A stretch of 64,000 nucleotides of DNA from Phytophthora quininea. Taxonomy: Eukaryota; Oomycota; Peronosporomycetes; Peronosporales; Peronosporaceae. Below the pieces are notes generated by a model. That model was given only the letters and a program-made list of their open reading frames with translations. It ran no database searches and was not told where the DNA came from. Of this stretch, positions 11,029 through 21,436 are shown piece after piece; the first letter of the stretch is position 1, and each line of letters begins with the position of its first letter. The translations under genes were made by a program, and so were the position numbers. The DNA is taken from positions 1 to 64,000 of the forward strand of contig JAAVTG010000454.1 of assembly GCA_011947345.1 (NCBI GenBank), written 5' to 3'.

Positions 11029-12503
11029 TTATGCGATGTGATCGCGCTGCTTATTAAACCCGACAAAACTAGGTTTTTGCCTCTGGAAGCGCGTGATGAC
11101 AGCAATGACGAGAGCAAGAAACGCTACAGCACCAAAAGAGCTCAATCCTCCCATCGACGGTAGCATTGCCGAGAGTATTCCTGACGAACTGTCTTCGAGC
11201 TTGTAGACGCTCGAGATGTACGAGACGATTTCCGCCTCGTTCAGCTGGGCAGGGTCCAGCGATAACGGCTTGCCGATGTCAATATAGCACGACGGACAAG
11301 ACTTTTGCGTCGGCCACACTGCACGCTTGAGCACCTTGTTGACCGTGTTGTGCATCTTCCAAATCCAAAAGGCGACAGCAGTGGGGCCTTCGGCATCCCT
11401 CGCTGCCAGTTTCTTGAGTACACTGTCATGGTTTGCCGCCAGGAAGTGCTGGCGGCACTCCTCACAGCCAAAGAAGTACTTGACGAACAGGCGAATCGCA
11501 GCCATAATCTCGCTTGGCTTCCAGGGCTCGCGGGGCGACACCGTCTTGACATCGCTAACCGTGAGGCTATGAAACACTGTCCACAGACCGCAGGTGTACT
11601 TGGTGCAGAAAGTTAAATGGTCGCTCGACGCGAAGAGATCCGGTGGGTAGCTCATTTTGTTAGCACTCGACTTCCAGCTCTCAAGCAGCTCCTTCCACTC
11701 CGTCTGCTGCCATTGACCTTGCTTTCTCAACCGGTCTGAAAGATCAGCAAACGCTGCACGGTTCTCCTGCATGGGGAACGCAGCCGCCAGAGCGTCCACC
11801 CACGTCAACGCTGCATCATACCGTACGCCTTCCAGCACCGTCGTTCCCATAAAGAACCCGTCTTCAAAAGCAAACAACACCGTCGCACCGGCATCTCGCA
11901 GCCGTTTCAGCTTGTACTCGTCCGCTTTATCGTCGTGAGAGGGCTCGACGGGCTCTGCAAACTCCAACTTTTCCTTCTTGACGTCATTCCGCAGCTTCAT
12001 GGGCGGATATACCTCGTCGACATTAACCACCGCCTCCATGCCGTTCTCTTTGAGCGTATCTTCGATCCACCTGGCCACTTGTCGAGCGTAAAGGTGGCTC
12101 TCGTGCGGCATTTTGATGGCCTCTTCAGCGTCCGAGGGGCGTGAAACATCTTGACAGCAGGGTACGAGTGGATATCCTCTTGCTCGCACACTTTCTTCTC
12201 CCTGGTGCAGTCCACAGCACCGAATTGCATCGTGTTGTAGGCTGCGTAGACGTTGGCGACCTCCTCCCATTGAGGACCGAACTGGCGGCAGTGAGGACAC
12301 CACGGCGAGTAGAAGTCCACGAGCCAGACCGTCAGCGAGTCATTGCGAATCGAGTCGAACGTGTCGTCGGTCAGCGTGCGGACCACTTGGGACGTCGTGA
12401 AGAGCGGACCTCGGTCGCGTCGTATTGGGCCGATGGCAGCGGTGGTCGGCAGTGCGGACAGTGCGAGCAGTGCGCAGCCAGCGGCGGAGAGCACTGTCTT
12501 CAT
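11029..12503 (-). CDS. QSOX-like sulfhydryl oxidase, paralogue C
   Basis: Third member of the array. It has a signal peptide from the Met at 12503 (MKTVLSAAGCALLALSA), a thioredoxin active site SPWCPHC, the spacer, Erv motifs TYTCGLWTVFH and CEEC, CPSC, and a C-terminal membrane segment. One frame change near 12140 fits a missing C in a C run. Predicted role is disulfide formation in secreted or cell-surface proteins. A tandem QSOX expansion is plausible in an organism that secretes many Cys-rich proteins, but that link is inference. Confidence 0.85.
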
Positions 12504-12921
12504 GCTCGACGAGCGCGTGTGCTGTTGCAATCGTCGAGCGGCATCAGCTGATTGGTCAATTTACGAGTCACCGAAACTCTGATAACAACAACCGCCTTCA
12601 ACCACCATCGAGGAAGTTTGGCCGCTGTCGGCGACGGCCCTCCCTCCAGGTGCAAGCGCGTTGCTGCTGGAAGCGATGGCGTGATGTCATGGACGTTGCG
12701 TGCTAGGCGCTTGTCTGTTCACACAAAGCAATGCGTCGTCAGGGTCGCTTCAACCACGCTTCGAAATGGTATTCACGAGCTGTCCTCTATCGAAGCAGAA
12801 AATATCTGTGTTTGATTCCGTTAATAAGAACCATCTGATGCCGCTTTACAGGTTGACACTGAAGACAAACAGCTGCTTGGCGCCGGATTTCCGCCGTCGG
12901 GAATGAATCAACTGTGTACAC
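12504..12921. other. Intergenic, nothing recognised
   Basis: About 420 bases between QSOX paralogue C and the LINE 3' end. Short open frames here show no family resemblance and I do not call them. Confidence 0.5.
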
Positions 12922-12935
12922 GTCATGCTGATAAA
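12922..12935. repeat. LINE target-site duplication, 3' side
   Basis: GTCATGCTGATAAA, identical to 19496-19509. These are the bases directly flanking the LINE. Confidence 0.8.
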
Positions 12936-13004
12936 CGGGGGAAGTTGATCCGTGTTAATTAGACTTCTCGAAATGCGAAATGTACATTCACCTAGAATAC
13001 ATGA

Positions 13005-16000
13005 TCATACGTTTGTCGTCGAGTAGATCGGTGGAGCTGTGAGAAGCCCCGAGTCATTGAGAAACCACGCGTCGTGGCGGACGGTAAAAATCCGAGGATG
13101 TGTTACCATGAAGCGGCGAAGACGAGTCGCAGGTGAAAACACCTGCAGACAGCGTTGCAGTTCGGATTGCGTTGACGGAGAGGAAGATCGTAATAGTGCT
13201 CGGAAATGGGCACCAAATACAGCATAGACGCGAAAGCTGGTCGTGGAAGCTTCTGGGGGCTGGTGGTCCTCGAATTGGTGTTTGTTGCGTGCTGTCCAAA
13301 GCACATAGAGAACAATGGTGCGCATGACCATCCAGAGTGTCGAAAAATGTTCAACCAGGTCCTTTTGGCAGATTGCCCAAACCGGTTCTTGGAGAGTGGT
13401 GACCATAGTCCAGGTCACCGGTCCGTCTAGGATCCCCTCCCAGTCCTGTGCGATCATCCTCCACAATGAAGATGCTCGTGCGCAGTCAAAGAAAAGGTGT
13501 CGATCCGTTTCAATGTCACTACAGCCGGGATATGCACAGGTCAGGTCTGACGAGCTGAGAGTGCGTAGGAAATGAAAACGTGACCGTGTCGGGAGCAATT
13601 TCCAGCTGAGTCGAAAATGCAGATCTGAGTAGACCGGCAGGACAACACGCCGGAGCATCTTCAGAGCTGCGACGGTCTCAACTAAATCTGCTTGGCTGAA
13701 ATCGTCGACTTGGTAGAAAAGTGGATGGTCACGTACAGGCATTTGAGACGGACCCAGTAAAGTTTTCATAGCGTCCTTTTGGAGGTGAGGGAATAGCTCC
13801 ACCTTCGTACTCCTCCGTACCCCGACTAGCGGTAGGGGCAGTGCTGGTGTACAAGGGCCGTGAAGAGGGCCCGACGGGCCAGTCACCACAGTGTAGATCC
13901 GATGTAGATCATAGTACAGATTGTTTAGATGGCGCATCCGGTATCGGATAGGCCATTCAGGCACTGCCAACAGGAACCGAGCCATAAATGTAGGGGCTTC
14001 AGGCCATCCTCCATTCATGAAGTCGAGTAAACACCTACATCCGGTCGCTTCAGCGAACTGCGTCCGAAATTGACGTGTCACTCCAGTTTTTCCTAGAAGC
14101 GTGAGCGAGGAGTTCGTGTCACGTCCAACAACCAGCAGAGGGTGAGTAGAGTGCCACACGTACGCTCGCAGTAGTGAGTGTTGAAAATGAACCGGATCGA
14201 CAGAGGTTTCACCCGGCATCCATGAAATAGACGACCACACTTTCCACGTAGACCGCCACCACAACGTAAGCGATGCAACGTTCACGAATGCGGATCGAAT
14301 CGTGTACGGGCAGCTCAGAAAGTCAAACGGAGCCCCAGAAGAACCACCGGGTACAGTGTGAGCCAGCAGTGCCGAAGTAGTCGCCCGCCAGAGCTCCTCG
14401 TTGTCCATGTTTACAAGTTGTTGGAACAGGCGCATCCGCTGAACATCAAAAATCCTCTGTATCAATGGAATTTGCAGTCCGCCGTTGTTGAAGGAAACAT
14501 GGCAAATCGAAGCCTTGGCGAGCTTCACGAATCGACGTGACGAGTCCGCACTTCGCGTCAGGAGGTATCGGTCAACTAGTGACTGTAATCGTTTAATCAT
14601 AGCTGTCGGCATAGTAAAGTGCGGTGTAAAGTGCCATAAAATCGAGAGAACCATAGTCTGCAGAATGAGTAGTCTGCCCCGATAGGTACGTGCACGAGCA
14701 CTCCACCGTGCCAGTCTGGAACCAATCCGTGATTCCAACGACGCAAAATTGAGTCGTCGCTCACTCCCTGACCAAAAGGTATACCAAGATACTTGACGCA
14801 TTCCGAAGAATTGAGCCCGATCTGAGAAGCCTGGGCTGATACGCGCTCATCATGGAAAGTAAATAATTGTGATTTCTCGAGGTTGAGTAGAGCTCCGGAG
14901 CCGGCGCAATACGATCGAACAATCTCTACTTGACGAGCCAAGCCCGCGAGAGATTTCGAAAAGAGGGTGGAGTCATCCGCGAAATAGATTCCAGTAGCGG
15001 TTAAGTCAACGGATATCGGAATTCCGAGATCCGGTTGGGCTCGGAGGAGGTTGCCGAGAGGCTCGATTGAAAGCACAAATAGCAGAGATGAGAGAGGATC
15101 TCCTTGCTTGACTCCACGTGTTGGAAACAACGCTTCTTGTAGAGTCCCGTTTAGCGATAGTGTCGCTTGGACATCCGAATACAAAAGACGAACCCAGCTA
15201 CAGAACACCTCTCCGAAACCAGCTCGCTCAAGTATTTTAAACAAGTAATTCCAATTGACTCGATCGTAAGCCTTCGCAAAATCCAGAAAGAGAGCGTAAC
15301 CTTTGCCTCCCCGACGCTGGAGTAAGCTCCGTAGGTCATGGAGAAAGCGTACGTGATGATGCAGGGAGCGCCCTTTGACGAAGCCTTTTTGGTCGGGGTG
15401 AATTAGATCCGGGAGGAAGCGCTGAAGTCGGTAAGCCAGCGATTTGGACAGGATTTTTACATCAACTTGCATCAGTGAAATCGGTCGGTAGTTGCCTGGG
15501 TCCCTTCTGTCCCCTTTCTTGTAGAGTAATGAGACGCAGGACTTTCGCTGCGACGAAAGGAGGCGACCGTGGTCCAGTTCGCTGGCAAAAACCACCGATA
15601 GAACTTCACCAAAGGCTTCAGGATCTAACATATACAGTGCTGGCCCGAGACCGTCCAGACCGGGAGCAGAGAGTTTCTTCAGGTGGTGAATTGTCCTCGC
15701 CAATTCCCCGCGGTAATCGGCGCGTCCAAAATAGCAGCTTGGGCGTCGTCCAGGCGCCTTACCACCGAATTCAGGAGTCGATCGGTCATGGTGTTATCAA
15801 CTCGGGTATCCTCCAACCCATATTTCGGATCGCCAAAGATTGAGCCCCAATGACTTCTGAAAACAGCACTAATGTCGGCGGGATCATTTGACTCCACTCC
15901 AGACTCTAGTACTATCGCAGGAATAGCCGTGGAGCGTAGCACCGTATCGGGTGGACGAAAAAAGCTGAGGTTGATGCTTCCATTTCATGTGCATGAAAGT

Positions 16001-17124
16001 CGAACCCTTGGTCTTGGCGTTGTTCAAGCAAGTGCTGTTGAACTGCTTCCTCTGTCTCCACAGCCTGTATCAGAGCTGCTGCGGATTCATCCGAATTGCT
16101 TGCAGCATGGGCGCGATGGCAGTGGGTAAGATCCCGCTGACATGCAGACAGGAGTGAGTTGGCTTGGGTACAATCCTGAGCTTGGGCGAGCTGGAGCTGA
16201 CCTCGAATTCGCCGTTTCCATCCCTCCCAAACCAGACCCGGATTGGGGACTGAGTGGATGGTGGCGGCAAGTGTTTGAATATCCTGAACAATTTCTCGTT
16301 GTACTGCATGATTGTCCAGAGTTTCTGGCCGAAGCCTCCAATATCCGGCAGATGGACGGCGGCGCGCCTCACCGAGAGAGAGACGAACAGCTAGATGATC
16401 GCCCGTATGTGGTGCTTGATAGTACTTCGCGGAGTCGAACAGGGTGTCCACCCATGTGTCAGAGATGTAAATGTAATCAAGACGATTAACCCGTGGAAGT
16501 GGGCCGGAGAACAGACGTCGATCAGGAAAGCGTAGTCTCCAGGGGTCGATGACTCGGAGAGACGCTAACCAGCTAATCAACTCCCCTCGAGTCGTATCCG
16601 ACAGTTGAGCAGTACCTCTCGAGTCTAGCACCGGATCGACAGCGACGTTGAAGTCCCCATCACGATATGATGAGAGGAGTCTTCAAAATGAGTGGGCAAA
16701 CCCGCAAAGAAACCCACCCGGTCCGTTTGGCGGACTGGGGCATACACATTGTGAATGTAGACGGGATGACCATCCACTTCCATTCGTACCAACAGATATC
16801 GACCTTCGACGGTAGCCTCAGTAACAACCTTGGCTGTGCCTACCCCAGGTAACTCGGGGTGAAGCAGGATGGCGACCCCGCCGCTACGTGGACCGATTTG
16901 GGCTGGATTGCCGCTGTTACGATCGCTCACAAATACTGTGTGGCGAGAGATAGTTGAAACATTAAATAAAAACTTGAGAAGTGATGTGCGTTCCGGAATT
17001 TCGTTTCCTGGAGCGCGATGACATGGAACTGCGAGACAACTCGCTCGGAGAGTTTACGTCCATTCTGCTTGACTCCGTTCGTGTTGACAGAGAGCAGGTC
17101 GACGTTGGTCCACGAAAATTCCAC
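13005..17124 (-). CDS. LINE ORF2: AP endonuclease, reverse transcriptase, zf-RVT
   Basis: Carries out target-primed reverse transcription in this family. The N-terminal part shows endonuclease/exonuclease/phosphatase motifs: LSVNTNGVKQNG, ALQETKF, YIHNVYAPV, LDYIYIS and TGDHLAV. The reverse transcriptase part (about 15700-14760) has APGLDGLGPALYML, NYRPISLM, FLDFAKAYDRV, GVKQGDPLSSLLF and the catalytic YFADDS. The C-terminal region contains a Cys/His cluster (CAYPGC...DRHLFFDC) typical of zf-RVT. Frame changes occur near 16970, 16630, 15910-15700 and 14790. The reading frame has no clear ATG start: it follows the ORF1 stop in the same frame. Probably a formerly or recently active element with called indels. 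Confidence 0.8.
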
Positions 17125-19430
17125 TTAAGCGATCGGAAGAGTTAATACGGTAGAACCCCATACTGGCCCCAATGAAGAGAACGCGATCGAAAGTGCACCA
17201 TTCTCTTCTGGCACCCAGAGCAAAGATTGCTGAAGCGTTTGGAGACGGCGAGTGAATGGAGTCACCCACTGCGAGGACTCAACATACGTGAGTATCCGGG
17301 CTCCGAGGTCGCTTCGGAGAACGCCCAGTAACAGGTTTGGATGGAGTAGACGTACTGGGGATGAACCAATCCACGGCGCATCGAATCCACACAGAACATG
17401 CAGCCAAATATCGCGTCCAAAAATGTCAGGAGCAACCGCCAGTAGAAGAAGTTCAAAGCAGGCTAGAGCTTCCGACAGCTCGTACAGTTCCAGCTCGTTG
17501 ATGTCTAACACCCATCGATCTACTTGTTCAAATAGCGTCTCGCGCGATCGCGGGCAGTCCTCTCCGAATATTTTCTTCCATTTCTCCGCAACCGAAGCGC
17601 AGGACAACGGCAAGGTGGCGTGGATTGCGCGAGATATTAAATGAACCCGCACAAAGTCATCCATGAGCTGCGATTTAGTCCTCATGAGCCGAAAAAGTTT
17701 GCCTGCAAAGTGGACCTTATTCTTGTTCATTTTCCGCACAAGATCATCCGTGGTGATGATCTCTGTTTCTGATCTGGTAGGGTCCAGATTCTTCATCATC
17801 GCTGCGAGTTCCAGCTCCCGGAGCGCTGCGGCCTCCTGGATGGCTATATCTTCATCGAGTAGTACGAGTGACTTCGCAATAGAGGAAGGTACATCCGAGC
17901 AGACTGCCCGCCGCCTCCTCACCTCCATGAAGTTTGCATATTCATTGGAGCTGCGGACACCATCAGGTACCACAATCTCTGCCGGAGTGACGCGTAGACC
18001 CACGTCATCTCCCTCAAAATGCACTGAGTGTTCTCGCAGCTTCAGTGAAACCGTGTCGAGTTCGGACCAGTAGTTTTCCGAGTAGAAAGCACGCGGACGC
18101 GCGCATACTTGGGCGGGGATACGCTTTGCCAGTCGCTTTCGTGGGGGCGAGCTAAATGCGGGACTCGATGTCGGATTCTGTGCTGTGCCCGACCTTCCTG
18201 AGGATGTCGATGGCGCTGCAGTCCTCGAACTCACTCCAGCATCATCAACTTCCATCGCTGTAGTATCGTTGCTCAGTGGCCCAGTCGTCGTTGAAGCTGA
18301 CTCGACCGAGCTCTGCCGACCTCTTTACTACCGCTGACAGGTAAAGGGGAAGCCTTGATGGGTTTGTGTTGCAGAATAGACCCCCTGGTCCAAACCGTAA
18401 CGCGTGGGGCGATGGTTTCGTTGGATGCAAATAGTATTGAACCGAGGAGCTCCTCGAGCTCGCGCGGAATACAAAATTCCTTCCAACACAACTTGATCAC
18501 AAACTTGGCCGTCCACGACCAACGCCTCGGGACATTTCGGGGTATTGAAATAGTAGCGCACAATGCCCGAGGTGATCGATCCTGACGGAGCCCGGTATGT
18601 GAAGTTGAAATATACCGGTTGGCACTGGCTGGCAAGAAACCCATTGAACAGGTCGCTCGCGGTCTGATCGCTACGAATACCGAGCACGTCAATGTAAAAC
18701 GCGTCTGAGAGAGGGTTTAACGCCTCAAAAGTGAGCGTGCGTCCCAAATACTGACAGCGTTGGCCTGCCAAGCGCTGCTTCGCTGACTCAGAACGTAAGT
18801 AGAGCACGAGACTGTCGCGTGGTTGACGGTGCACATGTAAAATGTCGCCCGACTCGATAACCTCACAGACAGTTGTGTTGTCTTTCACTGCAGTCAACCC
18901 GAGCACAAGGGCGGGTCTAGACACTCCAAACAGGGAAGACGACACCCGAGCTTTAATGCTGAAAGGTGCATCAGTGATGGCTTCGGGTTGCGCCGCTTTC
19001 GCCGCGGCAAGAAACTCTGCTGGATCATGTTGTCCGTCCTCGTACAAGCGACGAACAGCGGCTAGGGCTTCGGGGTTGGAAGTAGGCCACGTGGACGCTC
19101 TCGCGACGTCAACGGCGAAATGGTTGGCTCCGCGCGGCCTGTTACGGCCTCCCGATACGATGGTAAGCGGTCCGCTGGCTGTGTCTGCGGAGGCGTCGCT
19201 GACGAGATGGGTGCACGCGTATTGTCGTGCTTGGGGGCTTGTTCCAGATGCTTGCCCGTGGCTGAGGCGCTCGGGTCGCACCTTGCTTCGCCAGTTGAGG
19301 CGTCAGCCGGAGCGGAAACCGGTTGATTCATGGTTGGGCGAGGAGAGCGATCGATCTCCACCTCCATGTCGGAGGAGGCCTTCGTTGGGGGAGCAGGTGG
19401 CGTCGCAGAGGCAGAACTTGGAGTAGGCAT
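17125..19430 (-). CDS. LINE ORF1 (nucleic-acid-binding/Gag-like), function by position
   Basis: Begins near 19430 with a Pro/Ser/Thr/Ala-rich leader. A globular region follows (for example FYIDVLGIRSDQTASDLFNG), then a Ser/Thr-rich linker with stops near 18328, and a helical C-terminal half ending at the TAA at 17127-17125. I recognise no zinc knuckle or RRM. The assignment rests on position upstream of ORF2 in the same element. The break near 18,330 may be a pair of indels. Confidence 0.6.
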
Positions 19431-19495
19431 CTCTAGAGAGTTGGGAGAAACTGGCGCTCAATTGGTGGTGAGTACAATACCGCAAATTGAGAAGT

Positions 19496-19509
19496 GTCAT
19501 GCTGATAAA
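19496..19509. repeat. LINE target-site duplication, 5' side
   Basis: GTCATGCTGATAAA, identical to 12922-12935. Flanking bases differ outside the 14 bp. Confidence 0.8.
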
Positions 19510-19623
19510 GGTCCAAGCAGTCTTCAAGTTGCAGTTGATTGTAAACATGCTCCAGCCGCAATCGTAGCCCTTTCCGTGTTGTGGCTGGGACCACACGGCG
19601 TGCGGTGGGGGTCGTCGCGAACA

Positions 19624-19640
19624 GCTCATTCTTGCTTCTT
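19624..19640 (+). promoter_or_regulatory. Oomycete-type initiator (Inr) for GH1 gene
   Basis: GCTCATTCTTGCTTCTT resembles the oomycete initiator (GCTCATT-YYN-CA-WTTT type) and lies about 40-55 bases before the ATG at 19679, the usual spacing. Confidence 0.55.
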
Positions 19641-19678
19641 CCTCTTGCCCAACACTCGCAAGCCTCCAAGATATTCTC

Positions 19679-21319
19679 ATGGCTCGGTTCGGGTTGCCCG
19701 TCCTCGGCGTTGTACTGAGTGTGTTCGTCGCCATCGCACGCGCCAACGAAGGTTGTGTCGACGGCGGCGCAGTGAGTTCTTCAGCTACTAGCACTGCGTC
19801 TAGTGGGGCTGTCTCCCAGTCGCCTTCCAGTTCCGGCGCGAACGGATCCACGATCTGCTTCCCGTCCAACTTCCTCTTCGGGTCGGCGACGGCTTCGTAC
19901 CAAGTGGAAGGCGCCGTCAACGAGACCGGCCGCACGCCCAGTGTCTGGGACGAAATCTGCGGGACGGGCTACTTTAAAAACTGCGCCAACGTCGCTGACG
20001 ATCTGTTCCACCGCTACAAAGACGACATCGCGACGATGAAGAGCGACGGCTTCGGCTCGATGCGCTTCTCGATCTCGTGGTCCCGTGCCATGACGTGGAA
20101 TAGCACGTTGCAACGCTTCCAGCCAAACCCGGAAGGTCTTGCCTACTATCACTCGTTCGTCGACGAATTGGTGGCGAATGGCATTGAGCCTCTGCTCACA
20201 CTCTTCCACTGGGATATGCCCTACGAACTTTACACTGCTGGGGACTTCTTGAACACGACCATCATCGACCACTTCAAGGACTACGCCGAGTTAATCTTCA
20301 CGGAGTTCGGCCAGCAGGTCAAGTACTGGTCGACGGTCAATGAACCGCTGTCGTACATGTACATCTTCTATATCGGCACGGATTCGGACACGGACGAGTA
20401 CGAGGCTGCGCACAATCTGCTGCTGGCTCATGCTGAAATGGTGGCTCTCTTCCGAAGTCTCCAGGAGAAGGGCACTGTGCAAAGCGGCGCCAAGATCGGC
20501 CTCAACCTGTCTGGCTTTGGGATCCCTTACGATGACACCAACGAGGACGACCTGGAAGCGACCGAACGCTACAACCAGTTCAACTCGGGCTGGTTCTTAG
20601 CGCCACTTGCTACCGGAGACTACCCTCCCATGATGCGTGAACGTGTGGGCGATCGTCTACCAAACTTCACGGACGAGGAAGCTGCGCTTGTCAAGGGCTC
20701 GTACGACGTCATCATGATCCAGCACTACTACTCGAACCTCATCACGTACTGTGATTCGAACCACTCCGAAACAAACTGCTCCAGCCTGGCGGATGGCTAC
20801 TACGCCGACATGGGCGTCGATCACTCTCAAACACACCCCGACTCAGTCATCGGGTCCGGGAGTATCGCCGACCCAACGAGCTGCACCGATCACTCCGGAT
20901 TCCCACCGAGCTACATGTCGTACATCAAATGGGCCAATGCGTACAATACCACCGCCGATATGCTGCTGACCGAGAACGGGTGGTGCGGCAACGAGACCAT
21001 CGACAACCAAGACCAGTTGTGGTACTACCGCACACACCTCGAAATGGTGCACAAGGCCATCTACGACGAAAACATCCCCATCATCGGCTACACGGCCTGG
21101 AGTTTTGTCGACAACTACGAGTGGGGCTCGTATGCGCCTCGCTACGGACTGTACTACGTCGACTTCCCGGATAACATCGGTGACAAGGATGTGTACTCGG
21201 TTCCGTCGACGTACTTGAACCGTACCGCCCGTACTGCTGCGAAATGGTACGCTCAGTTGGCCACGACGGGTTGCTTCGAGACGGACCCGGACGACGAGAA
21301 GTGGAACGCCTACTTGTAG
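19679..21319 (+). CDS. Secreted GH1 family beta-glucosidase
   Basis: 546 residues, intact, no introns. A signal peptide (MARFGLPVLGVVLSVFVAIARA) and a Ser-rich linker precede a full GH1 barrel. The N-terminal GH1 signature is FLFGSATASYQVEGA. The acid/base is in STVNEP and the nucleophile in LLTENGWCG. Several N-glycosylation sites and Cys pairs fit an extracellular enzyme. Expected activity is hydrolysis of beta-glucosides such as cellobiose or plant glucosides; the substrate is not predictable. A LINE lies 170 bases upstream and may affect the promoter. The intact frame contrasts with its neighbours. Confidence 0.9.
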   Translation: MARFGLPVLGVVLSVFVAIARANEGCVDGGAVSSSATSTASSGAVSQSPSSSGANGSTICFPSNFLFGSATASYQVEGAVNETGRTPSVWDEICGTGYFKNCANVADDLFHRYKDDIATMKSDGFGSMRFSISWSRAMTWNSTLQRFQPNPEGLAYYHSFVDELVANGIEPLLTLFHWDMPYELYTAGDFLNTTIIDHFKDYAELIFTEFGQQVKYWSTVNEPLSYMYIFYIGTDSDTDEYEAAHNLLLAHAEMVALFRSLQEKGTVQSGAKIGLNLSGFGIPYDDTNEDDLEATERYNQFNSGWFLAPLATGDYPPMMRERVGDRLPNFTDEEAALVKGSYDVIMIQHYYSNLITYCDSNHSETNCSSLADGYYADMGVDHSQTHPDSVIGSGSIADPTSCTDHSGFPPSYMSYIKWANAYNTTADMLLTENGWCGNETIDNQDQLWYYRTHLEMVHKAIYDENIPIIGYTAWSFVDNYEWGSYAPRYGLYYVDFPDNIGDKDVYSVPSTYLNRTARTAAKWYAQLATTGCFETDPDDEKWNAYL

Positions 21320-21436
21320 TGTTGGTGTCACTCAAAACACCTCTTACTTCCTTACAAGAAAAGCGCTGAATTCAGCATTGCAAAATGAACATTTGTTCAA
21401 CCAGCAAACCGTTCTAGCGTCGAATTTCTATCTATC

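Larger units (their letters stand above)
12936..19495 (-). mobile_element. Full-length non-LTR retrotransposon (LINE)
   Basis: A 6.56-kb element bounded by identical 14-bp duplications. It reads on the minus strand: 5' end near 19495, ORF1 (about 19430-17125), ORF2 (17124-13005) with apurinic endonuclease, reverse transcriptase and a zf-RVT-like Cys/His cluster, then a short 3' end. No poly(A) or simple-repeat tail is seen next to the 3' duplication, which is unusual for an L1-type element. It inserted about 170 bases upstream of the GH1 gene. The endonuclease-type LINE class is clear; the exact clade is not resolved. Confidence 0.85.

Noticed and set aside
19303..19935. Minus-strand open frame spanning the GH1 start and LINE 5' end
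   Set aside because: It crosses the LINE boundary and is antisense to the GH1 signal peptide region; no family resemblance.
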